A stretch of DNA of 64,000 bases from Jacaranda mimosifolia (GCA_018894105.1 CM032121.1:39402230-39466229); one strand, 5' to 3'; shown: positions 1 through 12,466, numbered from the stretch's first letter. The notes: generated from the sequence alone by a model not told the origin. Made by a program: numbers and translations.

Positions 1-62
1 CTATCAACACCTTCAATATAAATAAAATTTGGTATCACCATCGTCAACTAATAAAATTTTCA

Positions 63-184
63 TGCCAAGTGCCCTGTGGCCTAATGTCATAAGCTTTTTA
101 CAAAATGTGAAAAGTTAGGAGTTCGAATCCTAACAAGCTCCTGATATGTGTGCGTCTGTATAAGTAAAAAAAAAAAAAAAAGGG
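63..184 (+). repeat. tRNA-derived SINE, copy 1
   Basis: Short retroposon with a tRNA-like head. It starts TGCCAAGTG, has an A-box-like stretch (GTGGCCTAATGTCATAAG) and a B box (AGTTCGAATCC), and ends in a long A tract. It is flanked by an approximate 15-bp target duplication, CTAATAAAATTTTCA at 48-62 and CTAATAAAGTTTCCA at 185-199. Related copies lie near 27.3, 31.07, 42.7 and 58.4 kb. Confidence 0.8.
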
Positions 185-367
185 CTAATAAAGTTTCCAG
201 GGAGCCACGTAATAATACCAAGTGAAAATTTCAAAACCACAACAATCTTTCACCAATATAGGAGGCGGGTGGCCCATCTGAAAACAAGCCATGAGGGGAT
301 ATCCTGGAAAAGAATGGTCTGAAACAAACAATGGTGGAGCCCATTAAGGCACATTATTGGCTCGTTA

Positions 368-790
368 CGGCCCGTTTGGTTTCATTTCCAAATTCATTTT
401 TTATTTTTTTTGTGAAAATAAAAATTGAAAACAAACACTTTTTTACAATTTTCAACAGAAAAAGTACATATTTTCTTTCAAAAATTCATTTCTAAACCTA
501 CTATATTATCCTATTACACATTAATCAAATTCAAATTTGATTTAACATAAAGTTACCCACGATTATTTTTAAATTAATAAAATATACATATATTTTCAAA
601 AATAATTTTTTTAAATATAAAAAATATAAATTAACTTACTTTTCAATCATATAAATTATTATAATCATTACTTTTTAATATTTTATCTAAATATATTTTT
701 ATTTTTATATCACATTATATAATTAACTTTTTAATTTTTAGAAATGATTAAAAATAAAAATGACATTTAAAAATAAAATCAAACGGGCCG
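368..790. mobile_element. Tourist-like MITE (PIF/Harbinger type), 423 bp
   Basis: The ends are inverted copies, CGGCCCGTTTGG... and ...CAAACGGGCCG, and the element is flanked by TTA on both sides (365-367 and 791-793). That is the target duplication expected of PIF/Harbinger elements. The interior is AT-rich and non-coding. Confidence 0.7.
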
Positions 791-793
791 TTA

Positions 794-1757
794 GTTTCCT
801 CAGTTATCAAATATTTTTAAAAGAATTTCGAGTTTTTTTTATTAACATATATATTAGGATCCCCAAAGCCCATACATACTTGCCAGTTCCCGCCACTTCT
901 CTCCTGAAAAACAATGACACGTCTTCTTAATAATTGATGATGAGGTTTGAACAGCTGTAATTTGATGCGTTTTGTGGGTCCCACATGTCATGTCACAGCG
1001 CGCTGCCGTATAGGAACAGTACCCCCAGTACAGGTTTGTTTGGCCTGACTGAAAAACAGTGTTTTCTTTCGGAATCTTCCTCAGGAAAATGGCCATTTGT
1101 ACGAATTTCATGACTTCCTTTTGTTTTTCCATAAGTTTCTTAACTGTACAAAATGCTTATAAATTGTATGTTTTGTATTTTCTGTTTTGACAGAATGAGT
1201 TTTGGAAGTGAAATTGGGGAATTTAAAATTTGTATTGAGGAATGTGATAAATGTTTATTTTTATTTTGGGGAATAATTAAAAAATAATTTTGAAAAATTT
1301 TGATATATTTGTTTATGTTTTGGGAGATATAATTTTTAATGTAGAGGTCAAATTAATGCATTTTTGTTGATTTTTTGGGTGAAAATAGAATTAAGTGATA
1401 TTTTTTTATTATTAAAATAATAATAAAATATGTATGATATACGTATAATCTATATATATATATAATAAAAAAATAGAAAATTTTTGGAGATGATGAAAAA
1501 TAGAAGAAGGTATTTTCAGAAATTTAATTTGGTATTTTGGAGGAAATTTTTTTGTATGTTCGGTTGTTTTTGCCAAAATATAACTAAACATTGCCTTTTC
1601 TTTTCTTTTTTTACTCGAAAATTTTTATTATATGAATATTTTTAAATGATGAGAATATTGTGTGCTCTTCAGTTTTTGAGCAACCAAACACACTCTCTGG
1701 AGGCTTGTTGAGGTTGCGAAAGCTCAGTGAGCCGGCGTTTTAACTCAGTGAGTAGAG
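794..1757. other. Upstream region of the USP gene; MITE remnant, no gene seen
   Basis: About 1155-1595 is a degraded member of the TTTGGTTATG...CATAACCAAACA MITE family seen complete at 18238-18580. It shares the internal blocks 'tactgtag.agtcaaatTaatgcattttt' and 'ggtgaaaatagaatt.agtga'. The stretch 850-1130 is less AT-rich and may be promoter. No convincing open frame or TATA box was found. Confidence 0.5.
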
Positions 1758-3469
1758 ATGGCGGTGGAGGGCGGCGATCCGACTCGGATAATGGTGGCGG
1801 TGAACGAGTCAACAATTAAGGGATATCCGCACCCGTCGATAAGCAGTAGAGGAGCGTTCGAGTGGACTGTGAAGAAAATCATTCGCTCCAATACTTCTGG
1901 TTTCAGGCTCCTATTGCTTCATGTTCAAGTACCAGATGAAGATGGTAAAGCACTCGAATTCTGCTTTGATTTCCTATTATCTTTTTATTTATTTGACTGT
2001 TGTTTTAAGTACTTGTGCTTGCGGTTTGATGATTGCTTAACTATTGCTTATTTGCATGATAATTTGTAAAAGTATTGTTAACTGATGGTCTTGGTCGGTT
2101 TCGAATTTGTTTGATAAGTTTAGTTTTTGGAGCCGATGCTAGAAATGAAGGATGTTTTATTTGGCGTCTGGAAATTTGTTTAAATCTGTTTCCGGATTGA
2201 TTCTGTTTGGATGCACCGAGTAAATTTTCAGGAATTTGTATGTATGATATGTGTGGCATGAATTCATCCAGTGTTTTTGGAGATTTACCTGTCTTATTTT
2301 TTAAGTTCGATGCTGTTTATTATAATTTGACATTTACTACAGCCCTGAGATTAATTCTGTGGTGAAAAATCGCATGTGGATTTTTGGTATATCTGGTACA
2401 CTAGGACAAATTTGCAGATGTATGCAATATATTTTTCTCTTTTTTCCTCTGTTGGATCATTAATAATTTTAAAGTTCTTTAGATAATCTAAACTGGAGAA
2501 GTAAATTGATGAAAAAACTGGTTATGAATACAATTTAACAAGACATCCATGTACTTAGGTTGCCTGACTTGGATTTTTCAGGAGTGCTTTGAATTATGCC
2601 ATCAAGGGCATAAATTATGTAATTCGGGCATGTATAATCTGCTCTCTGCTCATTTTGTGATTTATTTTATCCTGCTTAAATATTTTGGTGCTTTATCTTT
2701 ACTAAGAAAGGTGGAAAATGCTAAATTTTCCCCACTTGTCTAGGCTTTAATGACATGGATAGCATATATGCTTCTCCTGAGGATTTCAAGACCATGAAGC
2801 TCAGAGACAGGATAAGGGGACTTCATCTTTTGGAGTACTTTGTGCAGCAATGCCATGAAATTGGGGTATCAAAACCTTCCTTCTATACTATATCTCGCAC
2901 TCCCCAATTTTGATCTCAATTTGCCTGCTAATGTCTTGGTTGTGTACTGCCCTGTCAATGTTTTTGTAGGTTGCCTGTGAAGCATGGGTTAAGAAAGGCG
3001 ATCCTAAAGTAGTCATCTGCAATGAGGCAAAACGGGTCCAGCCAGATTTCCTTGTTGTTGGAAGCAGGGGTCTCGGTCCTTTTCAGAAGTATGTATACTA
3101 TGCATTTATTTTGCATATCAGCTTTCTTAGGTTACAATGTTCTCTTTTTACAAAGAGCAATGGCAAAAAGTTATTCATTTCACGGAGGTTGATGTTGAAA
3201 AAATTATAGAACAATAGCCCCTGTCCATGGTTCTGAATTATTGATAGTTGACTATAATTGGGACATGAGCTTATTCTATAGATATTAATTCGTTTAAGGG
3301 TTTGAGCTGCTCGTAATATTTTCAGCAAGGCAACATTCAAATTTCTGATTATCTTTGTAGGGTTTTTGTCGGAACTGTGAGTGAATTCTGCACGAAGCAT
3401 GCTGATTGCCCTGTCATTGCAATCAAGCGCAGTGCATCTCAGACTCCTCAAGACCCTGTCGATGACTGA
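1758..3469 (+). CDS. Universal stress protein (UspA-family) gene, 4 exons
   Basis: The coding exons are 1758-1944, 2744-2865, 2970-3088 and 3361-3469. All have GT/AG introns and their phases add up to a 178-residue protein. It opens with IMVAVNES, the beta1 strand of the USP fold. Near residue 134 it has GSRGLGPFQKVFVGTVS, which matches the USP ATP-binding motif G-2x-G-9x-G-(S/T). It is therefore likely an ATP-binding USPA-type single-domain protein of the Adenine nucleotide alpha hydrolase-like superfamily; plant members act in stress responses. No signal peptide or membrane segment is seen, so it is probably cytosolic. The start is the first ATG, in a GC-richer context, and length is normal for plant USPs (about 160-180 residues). 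Which paralogue it is cannot be said. Confidence 0.9.
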
Positions 3470-3662
3470 TTGATTTTAGAATGCTGTTGTGCCTTAGCAA
3501 ATTGGAACCTCTTCCTTCCGATTTAAATATTGATCTCCCATTTGTGTGCATGAAATTTGGATAAATTTGATGCCTTGTATTGGATGTAATAACTTCCCAT
3601 TAAACCTACTATGTCTGCCCTTGTATTTGTCATGAGACTGCATTGTACTGTAAACTTCTTGG

Positions 3663-4779
3663 GCCTCGTTTGATATTCCTGAATAGGGGCAATTGGGGGG
3701 TCCTAGTAGCATCTAAGTGGGCGTTTGATACATGGGATAGAAAAGCGGGCCGGCCCGTGTAATATGGTGAGCCCGCAACTATGCTAGTTACTACCCACGA
3801 ATGAAGTAGCATGTCTGGGGTTGCGATTGATTAATTGCACCCTACCCGTTTCAGATTTCTTGCTTTGTTTTTACATCACAGCCCTCAATGTTGCCAGGCC
3901 AAATTTCCATTTTACCCTAACATCTATCTTGACTTTCACCTTAGATAGAGACGTGCTTCATTTCTGCTTTCCCCTTCTCAAACCGTCACCACTGCAGTGA
4001 ACCCGAGCCCTAATCTATCGTAAATCCAACTTCGAAGCTTGATGAGGTTGAGTTCTTCATTTTTCGATCAGTAGCAATAATGGAACCAACCGGTATTTAT
4101 CTGGGAAACATGCTTCCTCCACTTCCTCTTCTGCACACCCCTGTACTTCAACTCACTATTAAACCTCTGATCAACAACAACATTAGAGTTACAGGAGGAG
4201 GAACCCGCTGCTGTCTTAACCATTTTCCATCTGATTTAATTTGTTTGTTTAATTTTTTGATGGTAACAAATCCAAAGAAGAGAAGAAAACTGCATGCATC
4301 TGAAAATTGTTCTAGCGGAGGACTGCTGTGGGTTGAGTGTGTGTGTGTGTATGTGCATATCTATGGCGGAGGAAAATAGGGTACATCCGTCAAAATGGAA
4401 GTCCTGGCGTATTGAAAAAAAGGGGTAAGAAGAATTGACATTATACAAGAACTCCATCTTGCCTTCAAGCCAAGGAAACCTCTGAAATTCTCAATCACCA
4501 TCCAGCAGCGCGATTTTCTGAATTCCATTGGGTTGTTGAATTGATGGGAAGAGGTTGATTGGGGTTTACATTAGAGGCTGAATGTTTTGCGGGCAAAAAA
4601 GTCAATTTCTCAATAGCAGCGTGTATCAAACATGAAATTAGAGATTAGGAGAGATTTGAATTTGGACTTACATATATCCCAATCTACCCAATCAAATATG
4701 AGACCAACTTGATATAATCTCACCTAATATCCCACGATTTGAATAGCATATACTATCCAAATTCAAAATCAAACGAGGC
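3663..4779. mobile_element. Non-autonomous DNA transposon, 1.1 kb, with TIRs
   Basis: The ends are perfect inverted copies of GCCTCGTTTGAT and are flanked by CTTGG on both sides (3658-3662 and 4780-4784), an apparent 5-bp target duplication. The outer 150 bp pair loosely. The middle (about 3870-4380) is GC-richer and has an open frame of 99 codons from 4080 (MEPTGIYLGNMLPP...) matching nothing I recognise. The middle may be captured host sequence. No transposase is visible, and the element lies directly 3' of the USP gene. Confidence 0.6.
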
Positions 4780-5099
4780 CTTGGTAAGAATTGGTGAACA
4801 AAATTCTTCCGTTTCTTCCATTTTCCACTCTTCTGCTAAACATTTTCATTTTCTCTACCGGTCAACTTCAATTTTTGTCCAATGTAAAGAAACTAGAAAG
4901 GCTTTTATGGGAGCAAAGTAGGATATGTGATCCATTCTGACATCATGCTATAAACATCGGTGACTGTCCTATTGCTATCATACAGAAAGTCCTAAACAAA
5001 ATGAAAGGAATTAGCAATTGTCCTGATAAAAGGCCAGCTACAATCACAAATGATGCTCAAAAGAACTTGACCCGCACGCCTCATATGATAAAACTCTCT

Positions 5100-7835
5100 C
5101 TAAGATGCAGTATTCTCAGCCATGACCCTTACCTTCTCACTCGCTGTTTCTACATCATCCATTAGGTGTTTAATCTCATCCTTCAAGCTAGATTTGTCCT
5201 CCGCTGAAAATTTCGTATGGTAATTTTCCAGGATAGCCGTCATTATCTCGACCTCTTGCCTGATCACTCTAACGTCCGACATAATATCATCGGTTGGTTG
5301 GGAAGCTTCTGGAATCTCAGGTGCCCGCTTACGAGGACGAATTTTTGGACGAAATCCGTGAGGTGAAGAATGCTGCAACCAATAGTTCACATTTTCAACA
5401 CCAAACGGACTCTGATTTACAGATGATTTAAAGGCTGCTTCTGCATCAGAGTCCTTCATGTAGACAATCTGGACAGAGTGAGAATCTGGGAACACATTGG
5501 TTTCCTTTACATTCAACTTCCCAAACTTAGCAAAGAGCTTCAAGATTTCTTCCTTTGAGGGCAAAGGATATCCAGGTGTGAATGTCAGAACGAGGCAAGA
5601 TGAATCATTTTCCTCAGCAGCTTTCTTGGATTTGGATGCATCTGGTTTTCCTTCAGTCCTCACTGCTTTGGGAGACTTCATCTGGTGAGCTGATTTGGCC
5701 TTTTCCTTCGTAAGTTCATTTTCTTGATGCCGAGAGGGCAATGATTTTCTCTTCCTACGTGTCTTGTGTTTCTGATATGCTTTATAGTTTGTTCCATGGA
5801 AATAGGTTGAGCTTCTGAGTGCAGAAGCAAATGCCCAGACCATATCAAAAGAACCCTCCTTGTTCAAGTAACGAGGATCAACAGCTGCAAACTGGATTTC
5901 TAATAGCAACTCATTCACTGGCACATTAACATCAGATGCAGAAACAGTCATTTTCTGATCATTCTCTACTGTCGGAGGGCTTGTGTTAACAGATGCGTCA
6001 AGCCCTTTCGGCAGACCATTAGGCAGTTTTTCATCAGATGCCTCATCAACAGACTTTGAAAGAGGCGGACTAGAGACCTTTGTCATGTGTTCTACCACCC
6101 GATCCGGCTTGGCGATTTTTGCAGATTTTGATTCTGCCTTAGTGCTTGAATTTCCAATCCTCCATATAGGATATGTATAAGGAGGAGACAAGTACTTACT
6201 CTTCTTCCTTTCCCTTGGCGTAGATACCGTTTCTGATTCCTCTTTGGCTTCACCAGTAGTATTTTCAGCAGCAGAAACTTCAATGTGCTTTGGTTTTTCT
6301 AACAAAGTACCTTCATTTACACCAGCCACATCCCTATCGCCACTGTTTTCTGAACTTAAAACCTTCTCATTTGTTATTTTAGGGGATTCAGAAACCTCAA
6401 CCATTCTCATGCTACCAGTCTTCACAGTCGAAGAAGCCCCCCGACGGCCACCTTCCTCTTCCTCTCCATGAAGGCTCTTCTTTCTCTTCAGGGCAGACAC
6501 AGACCTTCCGACATCTTTTTCCTCTTTGACTTTAGCTCTCTTCTGGATCTTGGGCTTGACAATATTGTTTTCTGCCATAAGCTCAGCAACACTTTTCTGC
6601 TTCCTTCTATGATAAATCTTATCTTCTGATGAGGTCTGGGACTTTGAAGTATTAACCGCGGCCGAAGTGGGTGAATCATCCCCCAGGGGCCCCTGGATAG
6701 GGACTTCAATTGGAACACTAAAATCATCCGTAACTGCAGGCACACTTTTGTTCTTATCCTCCAGACCTTCAATATGAACAGGTTCGCTGTATACAGGCAA
6801 CTGAAAACCGCCTCTGCCACGATAAAAGGCAGAGAGCCAACTTCTCAAGACTGCAAGCTCAAACACACTTTCAACAGAAACAGTCCTTGCAAAGTGCTTC
6901 ACTTCTGCAAGTATTTCAGCAGGCCCACAGTTAGGGACAGAAAGCCGACGAACATCTACCTCTGGCGCAAGAACCCCTGCTTTCAGCCCGGCATTTGCCA
7001 CCACTGGCCTGGCAAGGCCATCTCTTTTCTCCAAAGGTATACACTTACATGTCAATCCAGACTCTACAAGTCTACCAACCTCATTGCTGGCCCTCTGTAC
7101 AGCATTGAGAAAGCTCTTAGAAGAGCTATCCATCGACATCTCTTTGAAATTCTCCCCAAAGGGTATCAGCTGTGACGGCAAGCACCAAGAACAAGAACCA
7201 TCACCAAAAAAGGCGACAAGGAGGCGACCCTCCAGGCTATATTTGACAGCAAATTCTGAGGCATCTCTTGGATCATAAATCTGTCCCGGCCACCATGGAT
7301 GACTCTTAATTTTACCCCAAACAAGATCTCCCACGCGAAATCCATGGTCCCCATCCTCCAACTTCTCATCGCCATCCGCATTCGACTCAAAGTTCCTCCC
7401 ACTTCCATTCATTTCCTTACAATCACTACCCCCGCTTCCCCCATTATCCGTGCAAGAATCTTGACCATCTTTAATCTTTTTGTCCCTCCCAAGAACACCA
7501 TCCGAAGAACCATCAACACCAACCCTGACATCAATCCCATTAGCCGAAACACTCCTACCACCATTCAACACACTGCTCAAATTCCCAACTCCAATTTTCT
7601 CTTTATCCGAATCAATCAACCCATTGTTGCTATCAAAAGTAGAGTCCACAACAGTTACGGTCTCAACAACTCGTTTAGAAACAACAAAAGCAGAAGCAGA
7701 ACCATCAATATCTTTATTTACACCAGAAACCCTACCTGGACTTCCTTCGGCTTTAGAAACCGACCCACCCATTAGATTGTGAGAATTCCCGGCAAGATTC
7801 TCCGCCGCCGCTACAATATCGTCCCAACTGGCCAT
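5100..7835 (-). CDS. PWWP-domain chromatin protein (PDP-like)
   Basis: One uninterrupted coding exon of 911 codons. I start at the ATG at 7835 (MASWDDIVAAAENLAG), not the upstream in-frame one at 7979, because the 48 extra residues look like translated leader. A PWWP domain spans about residues 165-260, with the core HGFRVGDLVWGKIKSHPWWP (HPWWPG at 179-184), the aromatic-cage fold that reads methylated histone lysines. The middle is acidic and lysine-rich with several basic nuclear-localisation-like runs (RKKSKY, RRKRKS). Near the C terminus, from SSCLVLTFTPGYPLPSKEE, is an RRM-like segment, followed by a likely coiled-coil tail. This layout matches the Arabidopsis PDP proteins, which work with MSI4/FVE and PRC2 in chromatin repression. 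That role is inferred from the family. Confidence 0.9.
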   Translation of the reverse strand: MASWDDIVAAAENLAGNSHNLMGGSVSKAEGSPGRVSGVNKDIDGSASAFVVSKRVVETVTVVDSTFDSNNGLIDSDKEKIGVGNLSSVLNGGRSVSANGIDVRVGVDGSSDGVLGRDKKIKDGQDSCTDNGGSGGSDCKEMNGSGRNFESNADGDEKLEDGDHGFRVGDLVWGKIKSHPWWPGQIYDPRDASEFAVKYSLEGRLLVAFFGDGSCSWCLPSQLIPFGENFKEMSMDSSSKSFLNAVQRASNEVGRLVESGLTCKCIPLEKRDGLARPVVANAGLKAGVLAPEVDVRRLSVPNCGPAEILAEVKHFARTVSVESVFELAVLRSWLSAFYRGRGGFQLPVYSEPVHIEGLEDKNKSVPAVTDDFSVPIEVPIQGPLGDDSPTSAAVNTSKSQTSSEDKIYHRRKQKSVAELMAENNIVKPKIQKRAKVKEEKDVGRSVSALKRKKSLHGEEEEGGRRGASSTVKTGSMRMVEVSESPKITNEKVLSSENSGDRDVAGVNEGTLLEKPKHIEVSAAENTTGEAKEESETVSTPRERKKSKYLSPPYTYPIWRIGNSSTKAESKSAKIAKPDRVVEHMTKVSSPPLSKSVDEASDEKLPNGLPKGLDASVNTSPPTVENDQKMTVSASDVNVPVNELLLEIQFAAVDPRYLNKEGSFDMVWAFASALRSSTYFHGTNYKAYQKHKTRRKRKSLPSRHQENELTKEKAKSAHQMKSPKAVRTEGKPDASKSKKAAEENDSSCLVLTFTPGYPLPSKEEILKLFAKFGKLNVKETNVFPDSHSVQIVYMKDSDAEAAFKSSVNQSPFGVENVNYWLQHSSPHGFRPKIRPRKRAPEIPEASQPTDDIMSDVRVIRQEVEIMTAILENYHTKFSAEDKSSLKDEIKHLMDDVETASEKVRVMAENTAS

Positions 7836-8380
7836 TATATATATGAAACAAAATCCCGAAAATTCTCGTTTCTTTTCAACTGCACCGAACGTTTCGGATA
7901 TATACAACTGTAAAACACCAAAAGGAATAAGAAACCCAATAAATAACTGCAAGCAGTTAGTATAAACAAAAATCGACAACTAATTTAAAAAAAAAAAAAA
8001 AAAGCAAGAATCAACGACAAACTTCTCTAGGGTTTTTCGCCTAAACCCCTTGAAGAACACGGAATCACGACACACACTGGAAAGGTAAAGCCGTAAAGTT
8101 TTGAAATTTTAAAAAAATAATAAAAAATATATATATTAATCGCAAATTTGTCACTCAAGGCAAATAAAAAATTAAACTTTAATACGATTTTTTTTATTAA
8201 AAAAAAAAGAAAAGAGCTAGATAATACGGAAATACCTGAACAAAACAAGTAAATAGTTCTCTCCCGACTAATACTTCACGCCGTAACTTTCTTCGACGAC
8301 CATTTCTCCAAATTCCACAGCAGAGAGTTCCCACAACGCAGAATTCTTACAAGTACCTCCCCATAAATTAGGGTTTGAGA
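7836..8380 (-). promoter_or_regulatory. Probable 5' leader (possibly with intron) and promoter of the PWWP gene
   Basis: A plausible donor, CAG|GTATTTCC on the minus strand near 8232, and pyrimidine-rich stretches in 7980-8000 suggest a leader intron between an untranslated exon (about 8235-8360) and the coding exon. This is inference from sequence signals only; a cDNA would settle it. Confidence 0.3.
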
Positions 8381-11300
8381 ATTGAAAAAGGATTTACAAC
8401 TACAAGATTCTAGTAATTTTTTTCAACATTAAGTAATTATTACCAAAAATAAATGTAGTTTAGAGTTGCCTTTTCCAGACGGTGGCCTTCCGTATCTGCG
8501 ATTTGAAATGTTTAAAAGTTTTCACCCATAGTCGCGAGAGTATGAAATTTCGGATACTCGTCCGCTGTCGCGGGACTTTGCAACATTACGGCAATGTGGA
8601 TAAGGACGTGGGAGACATAGCAGGGCGAGTGCATCGGACGTGCGGTTGCGCGGAGGTTGGATGGGATAATGGAAAGTTGAATTTTGCAGGCAGTACTGAC
8701 AGTTGTCGGTTAGCGTTTCGGTGTATGAAGCTGCGAGAGCGGGTAAGGAAGTACTTCAACGTGGCAAGCTTGGACTTTATACTATAAAAAAATAAATATT
8801 TGAATTTCAAAATTATCCAAAAAGTATTTTATTAACAATATTTCGACAAATATTTAATTAAATAAATATAATTTTTTTTAGAGTTGAGTGGTCTTTGGCC
8901 AATTTGATTTTATTTTTATTTATGTCATTTTCAAAATATTGAAAAGAAGTTAGTGGAAATAAGTTGAAAATAAATTTATATTTAAATAGATTGCTGGAAA
9001 AGTAATGATTATATTGATTTTAGTATGTTGTAGGTGAAGAGAGATAGAAATAATGGAATAAAGAGAAGATATATAGATTATTGGGGAATACGTTTTGAAA
9101 AATGAAAATAAAAGTAATGTTCGGAAAAAAATGTGTAAAAAGTTATGTACTTTATAATTTAAATAGTAAAAAATGTGAAAATGAGTTTTGAAAATGAAAC
9201 CAAGCAGGCCCTTGTTTCAGTAATATAAGTTTCACATATAAAATGTGATGTATGAGTTCAAATTTAGCAGACACTAATGTTCATGTGTATAAACAAAAAA
9301 AATTGAAATTTTTTTATTTTTTAATTATAAAGAATGTTTTAAATATTGAATAATGATGTGTGGTTTTCAAACTCCTCTAACCTTTAAATTTTGATAACTT
9401 TAAATTAAATTGTAAAAGTATTTTAATTGGTTAGTAGATATTTAATGAAAAATCTGCCTCCTTCCAAATTCATCTAATCTTTTTGAATTTAGACCAAATA
9501 TTAATTAATTGTAATTTTTTTTTTCTAATATGAATAAGTAAATATTCAAATAATGTATAGTGTCCGAATTCATTTAATCTCTTTACAGTATTTATCTTGA
9601 GTTAATGCTATATTATGTAATTTCGATAAATATCAATTCTCAAATATTTCTCTTTCTACATATATGTGTATATATTTATACAATTATGTGTGAGGACAGG
9701 GTTTCTTAATCACAATTAAGTAATTTTGACTTGAATTCTCAATATTTATTTATTTTTAAATAATTTAGAATAATTAGATTGGTTGTTTAACATCAATATC
9801 AGTTATTTTCATTAGATCATTAGAATATATCGATAACCAAATTTAATGATTTTTTAATACATTATTTAAATATATAAATTTAAATTGGGTATTTTGACTA
9901 TAATTGTGGGTTATGTATGCAATTTTGACATAATCCTAAAACCTCATAATGAGAACTTCACTAACTTTTTACAATAATTTCATTGTTTACCTAATAATAG
10001 TGTTTTTTTTTAAGAGCATTTAAAATGACGAAATGTTATCCTTTCAACAAAACGATATATTCATATTCTTAATCAAATAAATTCTTATTATCAAATTAAA
10101 TAATCAAATTATAAACGACACACAAATCAAATAAAATGCATAATGTGTCCATAACGGGTCGAATACAAAACCTCATACGTAATAGGGAAGACCAATGCCA
10201 CTTAAACTATAAGCCACTGGTCATTTACCTAATAATAGTTGTTAAGCAAATTATCCTTAGATTTTCTTTTCCTAAATTTTCAAAACATGTCGACTAGCTA
10301 AAGTTAGTGACTTGTTTATGTATCATTTAAATCCATTTATATAGAGATAATACTATTAGACATAGGAATTCTATCTCCTAATCATAATTATGTAATGTTG
10401 AATAATTTGAATTCTTGTAATTTAAAGTCTCTTTAGATTATCTAATATTCTCAATTGTTAAACGACATCAATTAACCAAATTTAATGATCTTTTAATATA
10501 TTATTTAGATCATTCACACATAAAAAATTCAATCGAAATTGACATAATTTACATAAATCTAAGAAATATTTCAATTAAGATATTAATTATATTTACATTT
10601 TTTCAGTTGTTCTATTTCTTGTACAATAAAATCACTTCAAATGTGATGCAATTTTTCTTTTTCTTAATGACCATTTGGTTTTGTTTTTAAAGCCCCATTT
10701 CATTTTCTTCTAAAAATGAAAATAGAAAGAGATTAATTTCTCTCATATTTTTATCAATATTTTTATTTTCAACATATTTTTCTAAACACACTATTACACA
10801 CACTCTCTCTTCCCCTCCATTTTCATTTTTTATTTTTTTTCTATTCACATTTACATGACTTTTAATACAAAACACTACATTTTTCAAATATAATTCATTT
10901 TTAACAATACATAATCATTACATTTTAAACAAAATCTCCAAACAATATTTCATTTTCAAAAACACATTTATAACTCATTTTTCCCTATTTATTTTCACCA
11001 TAAAATAAAATGCCTCTAAAAAACAACTTCACATTTTTTTGCTCATTATAATTTCTCTTTTATATGGTTTCCACTTTCTTTAACATTATGTTTGGTTCAC
11101 AGATTTTGATAGAGAAAAGAAAAGAAAATGTTAAGAAAAATATTTTTGATTATTTGGTTAGTAATAAAAATGTTAAAGAAAGGAACACTTAAAGAAAAAT
11201 AGGATGGATTTGAAGAAAATGAATTTTTCTCGTAAAATGGTGAAGAAAATGAGGAAAAATTCCATTTGAGCTCTCTTTTCTTTTCCAACACATTTATCTT

Positions 11301-11688
11301 TCATTCTTTTCTTCGCTATTTTCTTCTACAACCAAACAAGATTGAGATTTTATATTTATTTACTTTTGTTTTCCTTTTCTTATCAAATTCCTTAAACCAA
11401 ACATAGTGTCAGCTCAAAGTTGAAAGGAAATAAATTTCTCTATTTATACTATTTTATAGTTTATTTATTCATTGCATTCGCATAAACTCTTTTTAAGTTT
11501 TTTTTATTTTTTATTTTTTCTATATATAAAATTATGTTTTCATTCCTTTCCAGTTTTCACTTGGAAAAGTGATAGTTAAGCAATGTAAATGACAAATACA
11601 TAATATGACTCTGCATCTACATTTATTGAACTCAAATTATAAAATCCACCAAACATACAGCCACTTTACTCTTTTTTCTGCAGCCATA
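8381..11688. other. Intergenic, MITE-rich; no gene recognised
   Basis: The stretch 8460-8790 is distinctly GC-richer and has an open frame of about 100 codons on + that I do not recognise, so I do not call it a gene. About 9210-9300 and 10140-10225 (reverse) are decayed relatives of the SINE family. About 10663-11040 is a MITE-like stretch with fragments of TTTGGTTTTG and AAAATG ends. The rest is plain AT-rich DNA. Confidence 0.5.
11086..11407. mobile_element. MITE with ATGTTTGGTT termini, about 320 bp
   Basis: The left end reads ATTATGTTTGGTTCACAGAT, and the right end, read in reverse, is ACTATGTTTGGTTTAAGGAA. About 35 bp at each end pair imperfectly and continue into a purine-rich GATAGAGAAAAG / GATAAGAAAAGG block. 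The element is non-coding. No clear target duplication was found. Confidence 0.55.
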
Positions 11689-12255
11689 CTAAGCAATAGC
11701 TACCTTTGCGCCGGCCTCTTCCAGTTGCTTCTTCGCCTCCTCTGCCTCCTCCTTGGACACCCCCTCCTTGAATTTCTTCGGCAATCCTTCGATCAATTCC
11801 TTCGCTTCCTTCAAAGCTAAGTTAGTCAAAGCCCTAACCACCTTAATGGTGGCGATTCTCGCGCTAGTCGGCACATCCTCGATCACAACATCAAACTCCG
11901 TCTTCTCCTCCACGGCTGCGGGAGCTTCCCCTGCTGCCGCAGGCGCCGCAGCTACGGCAGCGGCGGGGGCGAAGGACGCCGCGGAGACTCCAAGCTTGTC
12001 TTGGAGATACTCAACGAGTTTCTGAGCGTCAGCGAGTGTTAGGTTTGAGATTTGGTCGCCGAGCTCGACGACTTTCTCAGGAGCGTCGACGGCTGCGAGG
12101 GGGCGGATAGCGGTGGCGCGGCGGCGGAGGAACGTAGGGGTGTTTTTGGGGGGGAATTCGATAGATTGTTTGGGAAATGTGGGAGAGGGGTGCGCAGAAT
12201 ATGTAGAAGTGTAAGAGGGAGAGCGTAGGCTAACGGAGGATAGCGCTGAAGCCAT
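11689..12255 (-). CDS. RPL12: Plastid ribosomal protein bL12c (L7/L12)
   Basis: Single-exon gene of 188 codons. Residues 1-54 are Ser/Thr/Pro/Arg-rich with few acidic residues, a typical chloroplast transit peptide ending near [11 protein letters not shown]. Then comes the L12 N-terminal dimerisation helix pair ([19 protein letters not shown]), an Ala/Pro-rich hinge (about residues 92-115) and the globular C-terminal domain. That domain contains [32 protein letters not shown] and the ending [14 protein letters not shown], and is the part of the ribosome stalk that recruits translation factors. The length matches other plant plastid L12 proteins. The gene is much GC-richer than its flanks. Intronless plastid L12 genes are the norm. 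Confidence 0.97.
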   Translation of the reverse strand: MASALSSVSLRSPSYTSTYSAHPSPTFPKQSIEFPPKNTPTFLRRRATAIRPLAAVDAPEKVVELGDQISNLTLADAQKLVEYLQDKLGVSAASFAPAAAVAAAPAAAGEAPAAVEEKTEFDVVIEDVPTSARIATIKVVRALTNLALKEAKELIEGLPKKFKEGVSKEEAEEAKKQLEEAGAKVAIA

Positions 12256-12466
12256 TGCCGAACTGAGAGAGAGACAGAGCTCTACTGCGACAAATAGTTA
12301 GTGAAGAAGAAGAAGATGATAGGATAAGAGTTGAACGGATGAATGCTTAAGGCAATTTTCGAAGTGTTATTTGTCTATTGACTTAAATGCCCTTCGAAAG
12401 CATTATGAAAAAAAAAAATAGAGCGGATTGGGCATTAAGGGGAAAAATGAATGGAGAGAAGGGTAT

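Noticed and set aside
7299..7782. Long + strand frames (158 and 100 codons) inside the PWWP gene
   Set aside because: They are antisense to the 911-codon coding exon, which has clear domain matches.
8482..8787. Open frame of about 100 codons in a GC-richer patch, + strand
   Set aside because: No recognisable motif, a frame overlaps it on the other strand, and there is no supporting start context or splice structure. The GC content alone does not make a gene.
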